From the NCBI GenBank assembly GCA_025936675.1, contig JAICSX010000006.1, positions 1-64,000 on the forward strand: 64,000 nt of DNA, given 5' to 3'. This DNA comes from Sphingomonas sp. (lineage in GTDB: Bacteria > Pseudomonadota > Alphaproteobacteria > Sphingomonadales > Sphingomonadaceae). Below the pieces are notes generated by a model, which was not told where the DNA came from, searched no databases, and worked only from the letters and a program-made list of their open reading frames with translations. This document shows positions 27,420 to 36,045 of the stretch, in pieces; the stretch's first letter is position 1, and each line of letters starts with the position of its first letter. Both the position numbers and the translations under genes were made by a program.

Positions 27420-27492
27420 TGGCGGCCTTATCGGCAGCAAATCGAGCAAAAGTCACGCGCGAGACGCATTGCAAAGCTCATTCGCCTCGGTC

Positions 27493-27508
27493 ATGTAACC
27501 GGTTACAT
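27493..27508. promoter_or_regulatory. LacI-family operator in the lacI/GH3 divergent promoter
   Basis: Perfect 16-bp palindrome ATGTAACCGGTTACAT; its inner 14 bases are the same as at 18188-18201. It lies about 75 bases from the lacI start and 81 from the GH3 start, almost centred in the 169-base gap, so one bound dimer could control both directions. Confidence 0.9.
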
Positions 27509-27588
27509 TAAGCGTCAAGTGTAGAGCCAACGTCGCGACGCCGTTAGGGCTATTGCGCTCGGCCGCTGCACAGTGGAGGGCAAAATTC

Positions 27589-29877
27589 ATGCTGGACACG
27601 CGGATTTCGCGCCGGGCCGCATTGATGGGCGCAGGAGCAGTGGCGGCCTGGCTTGCAAGCCCGGCACGCGCGCTTTTGGCTGCGGCAGCCAAGGTCGAGA
27701 CGCCGGCATTCATCAACGATCTCATTCGGCGCATGACTCTCGAGGAGAAGGCCGGCCAGCTCCAGCTCATGGCTTCGGCCTGGGGCGGCGGCGCAGCTCT
27801 GAGCCTCAATCCACCGGGCAATGGGTCGGACTTCCAGCAGCAGGTCAAGGATTCGGCCGAGGGGCGGCTGACCGGCGTTTTCAACGGCAATGGCGCGCGC
27901 ATGGCGCGCATCATGCAGAGCGAGGTGATGACCGGTTCGCGGATGAAGATCCCTTTGATCTTCGCCGCCGACATCATTCACGGGCACCGGACGATCTTCC
28001 CCGTCCCTCTCGCCGAAGTCGCAAGCTTCGAACCCGAGCTCGCGCGCCGCACCGCCGAGGCTGCCGCATTCGAAGCCTCGGGTGCGGGAATCGACTGGAC
28101 CTTCTCGCCGATGGTAGACGTGGCCCGCGACCAGCGCTGGGGCCGCGGAGTCGAGGGCGGCGGCGAAGACCCGCTGCTCGGCAGCCTGTTCGCCGCGGCG
28201 CGCGTGCGGGGGTTCCAGGGCACGGACCTCAGGTCCAACGAGCATATGCTCGCCTGCATCAAGCATTTCGCCGCCTATGGCGCAGCCGAATCCGGGCTGG
28301 ATTACAACGCGGTCGACATGTCGATGCGGAGACTGCGCGAAGTCTATCTCCAGCCGTACAAGGCCGGGTTCGACGCGGGTGCGCTTTCGGCCATGGCCTC
28401 TTTCAACGAGATCAACGGCGTCCCGTCGACAGGCAATCATTGGCTGATGACCGAGCTGCTGCGCGGGGAATGGGGTTTCCAGGGCTTCGTCGTCTCCGAT
28501 TACACAGGCGACGAAGAGATGATCGCGGCCGGCTACGCGAAGGATGGGAGCGATGCGGCCCGGTTGGCCTTCCTCGCCGGTGTCGACATGAGCATGCAGA
28601 GCGGCCTCTATCGCGACCATCTGCCCGGCCTCGTCCGCAGCGGCGCGGTGCCGGAGGCGCAGCTCGAGCAATCCGTGCGGCGCGTCCTCGCTCTCAAGGC
28701 TATGCTCGGCCTCTTCGACGACCCGTTCCGCCGCATTGACGAGAAGCGCGAGCAAGCGCGGTCCATGCTTCCGGCTACCCGGGCATTGGCTCGGGAAGCC
28801 GCCCGCAAGTCGATCGTGCTACTGAAAAACGACGGCGACCTGTTGCCACTGCCTCGGTCCAAGAGGCGGATCGCGGTCATCGGCCCGTTCGCCGCCGGGA
28901 CGGCTCGAAATATCGGACCGTGGGTGGTCTATGGCGACAACGGGAGGTCGGTCGACCTAGCGACCGGGATCCGCGCCGCCGTCGAGAACCCCGGATCCGT
29001 CACCGTCACGGAAGGGTCCAACGTCGAAGATCCCGTGCCCGGCGGGATTGAGCAGGCCGTGGCGGCCGCCCGGCAAGCCGACATCGTAATTCTCGCCATC
29101 GGCGAGGACGCGGGCATGTCGGGCGAAGCGCAGTCGCGTACCGAGATCGTCGTTCCCGAGCCGCAGCAGGCGCTGGCCGAGGCGGTCGCCGCGGTTGGGA
29201 AACCCATGGTCGTCGTCCTCAGACACGGCCGCGCGCTTGCTCTCGAAGGCGCGGTTGCTGACGCGCCGGCGATTCTCGCCACGTGGTTCCTGGGCACCGA
29301 GACCGGTACCGCGATTGCTGACATCCTGTTCGGCGCGTACGGCCCTTCAGGCCGCTTGCCAGCCAGCTTCCCGTGGAAGTCGGGGCAGGAGCCCTATTAT
29401 TACGCGCACAAGCCGACCGGACGGCCCAACCCGCCGGGCGAGCTGCAGTCCTACAAGACGCATTTCCACGGGATCCCGAACAGCGCGCGCTATCCGTTCG
29501 GGCACGGCCTAACCTATGGGAAGATCGAATATAGCGGGCTCGCGCTGAGCAGCCGGACGATGGCCGCGAACGGATCGATCCAGGTTTCCGCGACGATTAC
29601 CAATCGCGGATCGCGAGCCGCCGAAGAAGTCGCGCAGCTCTACATCCACGATCGCGTTGCAAGCATCACTCGACCGGTCCGCGAGCTGAAAGCGTTCCGG
29701 AAGATCGCGCTCGCGCCGGGACAATCTCAAACCGTCAGCTTCACGCTGACGCCAGCAGACCTCGCGTTCTATGGGCTGCAGGACCGTCCGACCGTTGAGC
29801 CGGGCACGTTTGACGTGTGGATCGCTCCGTCAGCGGAGAGCGACGGCGTCCGCGGGAGCTTTGACCTCGTCGCCTGA
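27589..29877 (+). CDS. GH3 beta-glucosidase
   Basis: 762-residue secreted family 3 hydrolase. It begins with a Tat-like signal (ISRRAALMGAGAVAAWLA) and then the (alpha/beta)8 domain: FINDLIRRMTLEEKAGQLQ, KH at 225-226, and the nucleophile Asp304 in FVVSDYTGDEE. The C-terminal half has the second alpha/beta domain and a fibronectin III-like domain (LALSSRTMAANGSIQVSATITNRG). It would cleave terminal beta-glucosyl residues from oligosaccharides in the periplasm. With the GH144 enzyme it fits beta-1,2-glucan breakdown, as in a described Bacteroides thetaiotaomicron locus that pairs the two families. ATG with GGAGG upstream. The last 48 bases overlap the symporter gene tail-to-tail. Confidence 0.95.
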   Translation: MLDTRISRRAALMGAGAVAAWLASPARALLAAAAKVETPAFINDLIRRMTLEEKAGQLQLMASAWGGGAALSLNPPGNGSDFQQQVKDSAEGRLTGVFNGNGARMARIMQSEVMTGSRMKIPLIFAADIIHGHRTIFPVPLAEVASFEPELARRTAEAAAFEASGAGIDWTFSPMVDVARDQRWGRGVEGGGEDPLLGSLFAAARVRGFQGTDLRSNEHMLACIKHFAAYGAAESGLDYNAVDMSMRRLREVYLQPYKAGFDAGALSAMASFNEINGVPSTGNHWLMTELLRGEWGFQGFVVSDYTGDEEMIAAGYAKDGSDAARLAFLAGVDMSMQSGLYRDHLPGLVRSGAVPEAQLEQSVRRVLALKAMLGLFDDPFRRIDEKREQARSMLPATRALAREAARKSIVLLKNDGDLLPLPRSKRRIAVIGPFAAGTARNIGPWVVYGDNGRSVDLATGIRAAVENPGSVTVTEGSNVEDPVPGGIEQAVAAARQADIVILAIGEDAGMSGEAQSRTEIVVPEPQQALAEAVAAVGKPMVVVLRHGRALALEGAVADAPAILATWFLGTETGTAIADILFGAYGPSGRLPASFPWKSGQEPYYYAHKPTGRPNPPGELQSYKTHFHGIPNSARYPFGHGLTYGKIEYSGLALSSRTMAANGSIQVSATITNRGSRAAEEVAQLYIHDRVASITRPVRELKAFRKIALAPGQSQTVSFTLTPADLAFYGLQDRPTVEPGTFDVWIAPSAESDGVRGSFDLVA

Positions 29878-31176
29878 CCGGCGGCGCTCGCGTCCAAGCG
29901 GGTTGAGCGCCATCGCCGCCCAGGAGAGGACAAGGAAGAGCAACGGCACCAGCGCTATCGTCTCGCGCATGCGCTCGAGCGTTTCGGGCCCCTGCTTCAC
30001 ATTGGCGACGTAACCGGCCGACTCGAAGCCCCAGCCGAGGATTGCCGTCGCTATGCCGATGGCAATGCGTTGCACCAGCGCTGCGACTCCAAACACCGCG
30101 CCTTCGACATGGAAACCTGTCGTCTGCTCGCCATATTCGATCGTGTTCGGAAGCATCGCCCAAAAGACGAAATAAATGCCGACGGCGATGATCTGCATGC
30201 CGACGAGGAAGACCTGCATCGGCCGGATGCCGTCCATCGGCACGGCGGCGAAAAACAGGAGCCCGGCAACCCCCGCCCCCACCGCGATCAGCCAAAGAGC
30301 GCGCAAGCCGACGAAACGGCCGAGCAGCATCCATAAGGGAATCACGATGCCGCCAACCAGCCCCATCCAGGCAAGGGCAAGCTCGCCGGCGTGCGGCACG
30401 TCGAGCATGTACTTGAAATAATAGAGCACTGATTTGCTCAGCACCGTCATGGCGACGATCACCGCCATCATCGCCGCGTTGAGCGCGACGAAGGCGCGGT
30501 TGCGGGCGAGGCTGGCAAGCGCCGCCCCAATGCTGGTCGGGATCGGCCGCTGCGGCTGCGCACCCTCGCGATACGTCGAGCCCACGATCAGCAATATCGC
30601 TGCGCCGGTGACAGCAAACACCAATGCCGCGCCGAAATAGGCCTTGGCCGCGCTCGAGCCGGTCAGCGCGTGGCCGATCGGCACCGTGCCGAGGGCAACC
30701 ACGACTGCCGCTGCGGTGCCGAACAGCATCCGCGTGCCGGAGACGAAGGCTCGGTCGCCGGGATCAGCGCTAATCCGCGCCGTCATCGCCAGATAGGGTA
30801 CGTTCACCGCGGCATAGAAGGTCCGGAATAGCAGGTGGGCGATGAAGATGATCGCGATCGCCCATGCTCCCGAGAGCGGCGGCGGGAAATAGGTCAGGAC
30901 GAAGCTCAGTCCCAACGGGACCGCACCTGCGGCGAGCAACGGACCATAGCGGAAACGCCCTTGCTCCCGGTCGATCAGCAATCCAGCGACGAAGTTGGCG
31001 ATCCCGTCCCACACGGACGCCACCATGTACGTCGTCGCGGCCACGCCGATCGGAAGGCTGAGCGCATCGGAATAATAGAACAACAAGAAGAGCATGATGC
31101 TCTGCCAGTAGAGATTGAAGGCAAAGTCCCCGAAAGCGAACAGCAGCAGCCGAGGCTTCGACGGGAGAGCAAGCAT
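29830..31176 (-). CDS. GPH/MelB-type sugar:cation symporter (MFS)
   Basis: 448-residue inner-membrane transporter with about 12 hydrophobic helices. N-terminal LLLFAFGDFAFNLYWQSIMLFLLFYYSD, the second-helix SVWDGIANFVAGLLIDRE with the family's conserved Asp-Gly and cation-binding acidic residue, and VNVPYLAMTARISADPGDR (the loop between helices 4 and 5) identify the glycoside-pentoside-hexuronide family. It would import the sugar released in the periplasm by GH144/GH3/GH43. It is convergent with GH3 and ends the locus; its promoter is in the 192-base gap to the small secreted gene. Confidence 0.9.
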   Translation of the reverse strand: MLALPSKPRLLLFAFGDFAFNLYWQSIMLFLLFYYSDALSLPIGVAATTYMVASVWDGIANFVAGLLIDREQGRFRYGPLLAAGAVPLGLSFVLTYFPPPLSGAWAIAIIFIAHLLFRTFYAAVNVPYLAMTARISADPGDRAFVSGTRMLFGTAAAVVVALGTVPIGHALTGSSAAKAYFGAALVFAVTGAAILLIVGSTYREGAQPQRPIPTSIGAALASLARNRAFVALNAAMMAVIVAMTVLSKSVLYYFKYMLDVPHAGELALAWMGLVGGIVIPLWMLLGRFVGLRALWLIAVGAGVAGLLFFAAVPMDGIRPMQVFLVGMQIIAVGIYFVFWAMLPNTIEYGEQTTGFHVEGAVFGVAALVQRIAIGIATAILGWGFESAGYVANVKQGPETLERMRETIALVPLLFLVLSWAAMALNPLGRERRRSGDEVKAPADAVALR

Positions 31177-31309
31177 GGCGCCACTCTAATGGCGTGCGGG
31201 TTGTCCGCAATGAAAGCGTGACGAGAATGCCACATCTGGCGGATTTACGCGGGCTGAAAGCCCGACGCGCTCCGACCGCCGTGAACTCTCCTTCTTTTAC
31301 CGCGACTTA

Positions 31310-31328
31310 AATGTTATCGTTTAACATT
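31310..31328. promoter_or_regulatory. inverted repeat, possible operator
   Basis: AATGTTA at 31310-31316 and TAACATT at 31322-31328 form a 7-bp inverted repeat with a 5-base spacer (TCGTT). It lies in the gap between the symporter start (31176, leftward) and the small secreted gene (31369, rightward), about 40 bases upstream of the latter. The core resembles LacI-family sites but is odd-length and different from the two operators above, so a separate regulator is more likely. Confidence 0.4.
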
Positions 31329-31368
31329 CTCGGCGGGCACATTTTCCGTCGACGAAAGGGGTAACGCC

Positions 31369-31518
31369 ATGCGTATGAAGGCGATAGCGTTCGCTCTCAT
31401 CATCGGCATCGCCGTCGCTCTTGCGGTCGGTATGAGATCCGCCAATCGCGCCGATGCGGCGAACGGCAACTGCTATTCGGACCAGAAGGGCCCGGCTACC
31501 CCGACAATCTGCAGCTAG
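31369..31518 (+). CDS. small secreted protein (49 aa)
   Basis: Too short for most gene finders but convincing: ATG preceded by GAAAGGGG, a signal-peptide-like hydrophobic stretch (MRMKAIAFALIIGIAVALAVGM), then a hydrophilic tail ANGNCYSDQKGPATPTICS with two cysteines, ending in TAG. After processing only a ~20-residue peptide with one possible disulfide would remain. It is co-oriented with nothing nearby: convergent with the FecA-like receptor (eight bases apart) and divergent from the symporter. Function unknown. Confidence 0.6.
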   Translation: MRMKAIAFALIIGIAVALAVGMRSANRADAANGNCYSDQKGPATPTICS

Positions 31519-31525
31519 GCGGTTC

Positions 31526-33670
31526 TCAAAAGCCGGCTGCGATCCCCGCGTAGATCTTGCGCCGGGCGCCCGGCTCGATGCCGTTCTGGAACACCCGGTT
31601 ATAATATTTCTTGTTGGTGAGGTTCGAGACGCCGCCGAGCAAACGGATGTTACGGGTCAGCTGCCAATCGGCTGCGAGGTCAAACAAGGTATAAGCCGGA
31701 ACCTTCGCAGGAATGTAATTCGCGCTTGTCGGCGTTCCGACGGGCAAGTCTGAATCCTGGAAATATTGGCTGCTGACGCTCTGCCCTGTGAGGCTGACGT
31801 CGAAGCGTTTATCGCCGCGGAAGGCGATCCCGTATTTCGCCGTGACCGCCGGCGCGAAGGCCGGCTTGTTGCCGACGCGGTTGGCGAGATTGCTCTTGGT
31901 GAACTTCGCGTCGAGCACGCTGACGTTGCCGAAGGCGGTGAGGTGGAGACCGCCGTGCCGCGCGGCGAGGAAATCGTATGAAATTTCGCCCTCGAAGCCG
32001 CGATGCCTGGTGTCGCCGCTGTTCTGGTACACGGACTCGACCGGCGAGATGACGATCGTTTCAATACGATTCTTGAAGTCGATCCAGAACAGGCTCGCAT
32101 CGTAAAACAGGCCAGTGACGGGCGTTCCGTGGACGCCAGCCTCCCACGACAGCGACTTGGATGCCGCCGGAACGCCGCCCGGATTGATGTTGGAGAATGG
32201 CGACGCGACATCGAAGAAGCGAACCGGGCGATAGCCCTGGCTGACGCTGAAATAGGTCTCGTTCTGATTGCCGAAATCGAAACCGGTGCCGAGCCCGAAC
32301 ATCGGGACGGTCCGGCTTGCCGTCTGGTGGATGAGCGGGCGGACAAGATTGGGCGGTCGGACGCTTTCGTCGATCCGGATCTTCTCATGTTCGAGGCGGA
32401 CCGATGGGACGAGATGCCACCGGCCGGGCAGCCGAAAGACGTTCTCGGCGAAGACGGCGCCGTACCAGGCGTCGCGTGCCTGATTGAGCCGCAAGGCGCC
32501 GCTCTTCGTGCCGAAATCGGCCATGATGTCGCTGCTCGTCCACTGACGGAACGGCGCATCGTCGTGATAGAGGACTGTGCCGAACGTCAGCGCGTTGCCC
32601 TTGCCCCAGCGCTTGCGGAAGCGGACGTCGGCGCCCTGGCTGTGGAATTGCTCGTCGACCAAGGTTGTCGTCGCCGGGTGGGCGCCAGCCGCCGCAGAGC
32701 GCTGGTAAAGCTCCTGCCACGCGGCCCAGAGCTTGGCTTCCACGCGCCAGCCGCGGCCGAGTTCGCTCTCATTGCCAACGACGATCGACGTGCGATCGAC
32801 CCAGTCATGGTTGAAGGGCGTCGGCGATTGGTTCGCATCGGCGAGATACTGGGGGTAGCTGAGCTTTCCCGGATCGCCCGAGCTCGAGGAATGGGCATGG
32901 AAATCGGCGAACCACAGCACGTCCTTTGCCGGACGATAAGCGAGATAGACGTCGCCTTGGCGGATCCGTGAAGCGCCATTGTCGCGCTGCCCACTGCTTC
33001 GAACGAAGCCGAGATTGGCTCGAGCGGAGAGCGGCCCGGCAGAAGCTTCGATCGCGTTGTAGCTGGAGAACAGGCCGTCGCTGCCGAGCACATTCTTGCT
33101 ATAGCCGCTGAGCGGCGCATTGGCCGCGGGCCGCTTCGAGACGAGGTTCACGACGGGCGCCGGATTGGGACCATAGATCAGGCTATTGCCGCCACGGATC
33201 AGCTGCACCTCTGCGAGCGACTGGGGCAGCGGCATGTAATAGAGCGTCGGAAAGCCGATCCAGTCTGTCGAGATCGGGATCCCGTCCTGAAGCACGAGGA
33301 CATATTCGGCTTCCTGCGGATTGCCGAGGCCGCGATAGCTCATGTTGAACTGGGTCGCCGTCTGCTGCTCGGATACGAACAGGCCGGGCGTCCTCGAGAA
33401 TAGCTCGCGCTGATTGTTCTCGACGATGGTGGGGACCTGGTCGAGCTTGATGACGCTGGTCTTTTTGGTCACCGTAATCTTGGTCCCGTCGACCTCCGGC
33501 ATGATGTGATTGAGCTTTTCCGGTGTATTTTCCTGCTGCTCGCCGATGACGATGATCGGCGTGCGGTCCTTCGCCGGAGGCAGCGGCTGTTGCGCTTCGG
33601 CGGCAGATGCCACTGTCACGTAAAATATCGTCGATGCCGCAGCGAGCAGCTGCGCCTTGCTCGTCACCAA
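31526..33670 (-). CDS. TonB-dependent receptor, FecA-like
   Basis: 714-residue outer-membrane receptor with signal peptide (ending ASAAEAQQ). The plug covers about residues 60-190 (SVIKLDQVPTIVENNQRELFSRTPGLFVSEQ ... EVQLIRGGNSLIYGPNPAPVVNL), and the barrel ends with the usual aromatic residue (YAGIAAGF). The order (pre-plug KITVTKKTSVIKL, NMSYRGLGNPQ) resembles FecA-type iron-siderophore or metal receptors; no pre-plug signalling domain was recognised. No siderophore or FecR-type genes flank it, so the ligand is open. Confidence 0.9.
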   Translation of the reverse strand: MVTSKAQLLAAASTIFYVTVASAAEAQQPLPPAKDRTPIIVIGEQQENTPEKLNHIMPEVDGTKITVTKKTSVIKLDQVPTIVENNQRELFSRTPGLFVSEQQTATQFNMSYRGLGNPQEAEYVLVLQDGIPISTDWIGFPTLYYMPLPQSLAEVQLIRGGNSLIYGPNPAPVVNLVSKRPAANAPLSGYSKNVLGSDGLFSSYNAIEASAGPLSARANLGFVRSSGQRDNGASRIRQGDVYLAYRPAKDVLWFADFHAHSSSSGDPGKLSYPQYLADANQSPTPFNHDWVDRTSIVVGNESELGRGWRVEAKLWAAWQELYQRSAAAGAHPATTTLVDEQFHSQGADVRFRKRWGKGNALTFGTVLYHDDAPFRQWTSSDIMADFGTKSGALRLNQARDAWYGAVFAENVFRLPGRWHLVPSVRLEHEKIRIDESVRPPNLVRPLIHQTASRTVPMFGLGTGFDFGNQNETYFSVSQGYRPVRFFDVASPFSNINPGGVPAASKSLSWEAGVHGTPVTGLFYDASLFWIDFKNRIETIVISPVESVYQNSGDTRHRGFEGEISYDFLAARHGGLHLTAFGNVSVLDAKFTKSNLANRVGNKPAFAPAVTAKYGIAFRGDKRFDVSLTGQSVSSQYFQDSDLPVGTPTSANYIPAKVPAYTLFDLAADWQLTRNIRLLGGVSNLTNKKYYNRVFQNGIEPGARRKIYAGIAAGF

Positions 33671-33793
33671 TGTCGTTCCCCGCGCTCGTTCCCTTATGTC
33701 GCCTAAGCAGCACTTCGCCGCCGCAACTAGAAGATTGCGCCTTGCCGACGTGATTTTTCTACGGGCGGTGCACTTCTGCTATGCAGCCGCGGC

Positions 33794-34021
33794 ATGCTTG
33801 GAACCTCGTCTTCACCGCGCAAGCTGGTCGGAATCGCGCTCATCCTGCTTCTGATCGTCATATGGGCGACGTTCGTCGCAAGCCTGGCGCACATTGTCGG
33901 CCAATGGCCTATTTTGCTTCAAGCCCCTTACTATCTTGTGATGGGGCTGGCGTGGATATTCCCTCTGAAACCGCTGATTAGATGGATTCAGACAGGTTCC
34001 TTCCGCGCGAGTTCGAATTGA
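33794..34021 (+). CDS. DUF2842 family small membrane protein
   Basis: 75-residue protein with two membrane helices (about residues 11-33 and 42-58), separated by GQWPIL and ending KPLIRWIQTGSFRAS. Length and layout match DUF2842, a small alphaproteobacterial membrane family of unknown function. It is followed by the cell-wall hydrolase gene on the same strand (35-base gap). Confidence 0.8.
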   Translation: MLGTSSSPRKLVGIALILLLIVIWATFVASLAHIVGQWPILLQAPYYLVMGLAWIFPLKPLIRWIQTGSFRASSN

Positions 34022-34055
34022 AATTAGTGTATTAGCTGGCTATATCACCGATCGA

Positions 34056-35171
34056 ATGAATCAGGTTTTGGTCCTTTCCCACCCGCTCGACGGGCTGCGC
34101 CGCATCTCGGCTCGGACGCGTAATCGCGCGTCGAGGCTGTGGCGTGCGCATCCGCGCGAGGTGGTCGGAACTGGGCTCCTGGGCGTCGTCGCGACGGCGA
34201 CGGTCATATCCACGGTTGCAATCTCGCCGGGCACGAACGCACCCAAGGCTGTGCCTCCGGCACCGCCCCCCCTGATCCTGAAGCAGGTCGCGCCCGACCA
34301 GGCGGTGAAGCTCAACGCAGAAATCCCTGTGGCCTCTGGGCCGAACCCCGCCGCGGCGCCGTTTGTCTTCAAGGGCACCAGCCAAGCCCGAGCGCAGGCG
34401 CTCAACTGCCTTGCGAGCGCCGTCTATTACGAAGCCGGCAACCAGGACGAGAACGGCGAGCGCGCGGTCGCGCAGGTCGTTCTCAATCGGGTCCGGCACC
34501 CCGCCTTCCCGGCAAGCGTCTGCGGCGTCGTCTATGAAGGATCGACGAGGCCCACCGGCTGTCAGTTCACCTTCACCTGCGACGGATCGCTCAACCGCCA
34601 GCCGGACGCCGACGGCTGGAAGCGGGCAATCAAGGTCGCGGATGAGGCGCTTTCCGGTTCGGTCTACGGGCCGGTCGGATGGGCCACGCATTATCACGCC
34701 GATTATGTCCTGCCTTATTGGGCATCGACGCTGGCAAAGAACGCGATTGTCGGTGCGCATCTGTTTTACCGGTGGGCGGGTGCCTGGGGCCAGCCTGCCG
34801 TCTTCACGCAATCCTATTTGGGCCGTGAGCCGAACGCCGCTGCACTCCGCACTGCAGCGCTGACAGCTGTCCACGTCGTCACTCCGCAGGCCGGCTCGCT
34901 TGCTGCTGCGATCGCCAAGATTCCCGGCGCCGAACCCCTGAAGCTGACGCCCTCCATGCGCGGCGACAAGCGCCTGGCGGTCCGATTCAACCTGGTTGCG
35001 CGCAAGGCCGCCGACGATGCGGTGCACGAGGATTATTCGAAGAAGTTCGAAGTCTCCGACAATCTCAAATGGTCGCTGTCCGGCGGAGGCGCCGCCGAGA
35101 ACGAGCAGCCGCTCGGAACTCACGCAGCCACATCGACTGCCAGCGCGGGCTCCGCCTCCGGCGCTCGCTAA
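34056..35171 (+). CDS. SleB/CwlJ-type cell wall hydrolase
   Basis: 371-residue protein with an N-terminal membrane anchor (TGLLGVVATATVISTVAIS near residues 43-60) and a Hydrolase_2 (PF07486) domain at about 110-240. The domain has the catalytic Glu region LASAVYYEAGNQDENGERAVAQVVLNRVRHP, CQFTFTCDG, and the C-terminal GWATHYHADYVLPYWA. That predicts a peptidoglycan lytic transglycosylase/amidase-like enzyme. The rest of the C-terminus is unassigned. Convergent with the J-domain gene, overlapping by four bases. Confidence 0.88.
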   Translation: MNQVLVLSHPLDGLRRISARTRNRASRLWRAHPREVVGTGLLGVVATATVISTVAISPGTNAPKAVPPAPPPLILKQVAPDQAVKLNAEIPVASGPNPAAAPFVFKGTSQARAQALNCLASAVYYEAGNQDENGERAVAQVVLNRVRHPAFPASVCGVVYEGSTRPTGCQFTFTCDGSLNRQPDADGWKRAIKVADEALSGSVYGPVGWATHYHADYVLPYWASTLAKNAIVGAHLFYRWAGAWGQPAVFTQSYLGREPNAAALRTAALTAVHVVTPQAGSLAAAIAKIPGAEPLKLTPSMRGDKRLAVRFNLVARKAADDAVHEDYSKKFEVSDNLKWSLSGGGAAENEQPLGTHAATSTASAGSASGAR

Positions 35172-35908
35172 TTCGCCGGCGCAATGCCGAGCGCGAGAGC
35201 CTGCTCGACCCTGAGCCTGATCCGGTCGAGACGCGCATCAATCGCTAGCGAATCATCGGACATGGCCGTCGCCCCCGCCCAGATCCTGCCGGTCACGGCC
35301 AATTCGCTGAATGGCCCCTGGTCCCGCAACGGATCGCGATCTTCGAGTTGAACCACGGCGTCATCGAACGCGGCGCAGCGGTCGAGCTGGAGAAGGCTCG
35401 GCCGGCTGCGGAGCAGGTGATGGCAATCGCGGCTCGTGCTCGCGAGCGCCATTTCGTCCCGCGCGCGCGCGATCTCCAGCGCCTGGCGCGCAGATCCGTC
35501 GATCGCGGCCAAATTGAGCGGCTGGTCCATGAGGTCGGAAGCTGCAGTTCCGGCGAGACGGTGACCCGGATGACCGTTCTGCGGCTGAGGCACCGCATTC
35601 GGTGCAAGTGAGCCGGTTAAAAGAAGAAGCAGTCCCAGTCCCACGAGCAAGACCATTGCCGCGACGATCCACGCGGGACTGTCGGCTGGCATGCCCCACT
35701 CGTCATTCAGCTCCAGCGGATCCTTGAGATTTCGCCCGGACCGCAGCTCGCGATAGGCCTCGATGATCTCGGCGGCACGCCTTGCATCGCCGCCCTTCCG
35801 GTCCGGGTGATGCTCCTTGATGAGCTTGCGGTACGCCCGCTCAATGGTAGGGGAATCCGCGCCCGGTTCGAGCCCCAGCGCAGCATAAGCGGAACCATCC
35901 CCGGCCAT
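35168..35908 (-). CDS. membrane-anchored J-domain protein
   Basis: 246 residues. The N-terminal J domain (residues 6-58) has the HPD motif at His34-Asp36 (KEHHPDRKGG), so it can stimulate a DnaK-type chaperone. A membrane helix follows (about 78-99, AWIVAAMVLLVGLGLLLLL), then about 140 residues with four cysteines and no recognised domain. In orientation the J domain would be cytoplasmic and the tail periplasmic. Located directly before tRNA-Asp. Confidence 0.85.
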   Translation of the reverse strand: MAGDGSAYAALGLEPGADSPTIERAYRKLIKEHHPDRKGGDARRAAEIIEAYRELRSGRNLKDPLELNDEWGMPADSPAWIVAAMVLLVGLGLLLLLTGSLAPNAVPQPQNGHPGHRLAGTAASDLMDQPLNLAAIDGSARQALEIARARDEMALASTSRDCHHLLRSRPSLLQLDRCAAFDDAVVQLEDRDPLRDQGPFSELAVTGRIWAGATAMSDDSLAIDARLDRIRLRVEQALALGIAPAN

Positions 35909-35947
35909 GGGCAGCCGGTTTAATCCAGCTTGAATCGAGATGGAATG

Positions 35948-36024
<77 letters not shown>

Positions 36025-36045
36025 GTTTTTGGCGTGGCCGGGCAC

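Noticed and set aside
27573..28739. 388-codon forward frame inside the GH3 gene
   Set aside because: Alternate frame of GH3 with no domain.
31250..31264. CGGGCT/AGCCCG hairpin in the symporter upstream region
   Set aside because: Six-base-pair stem without T run or other support; could be chance in GC-rich DNA.
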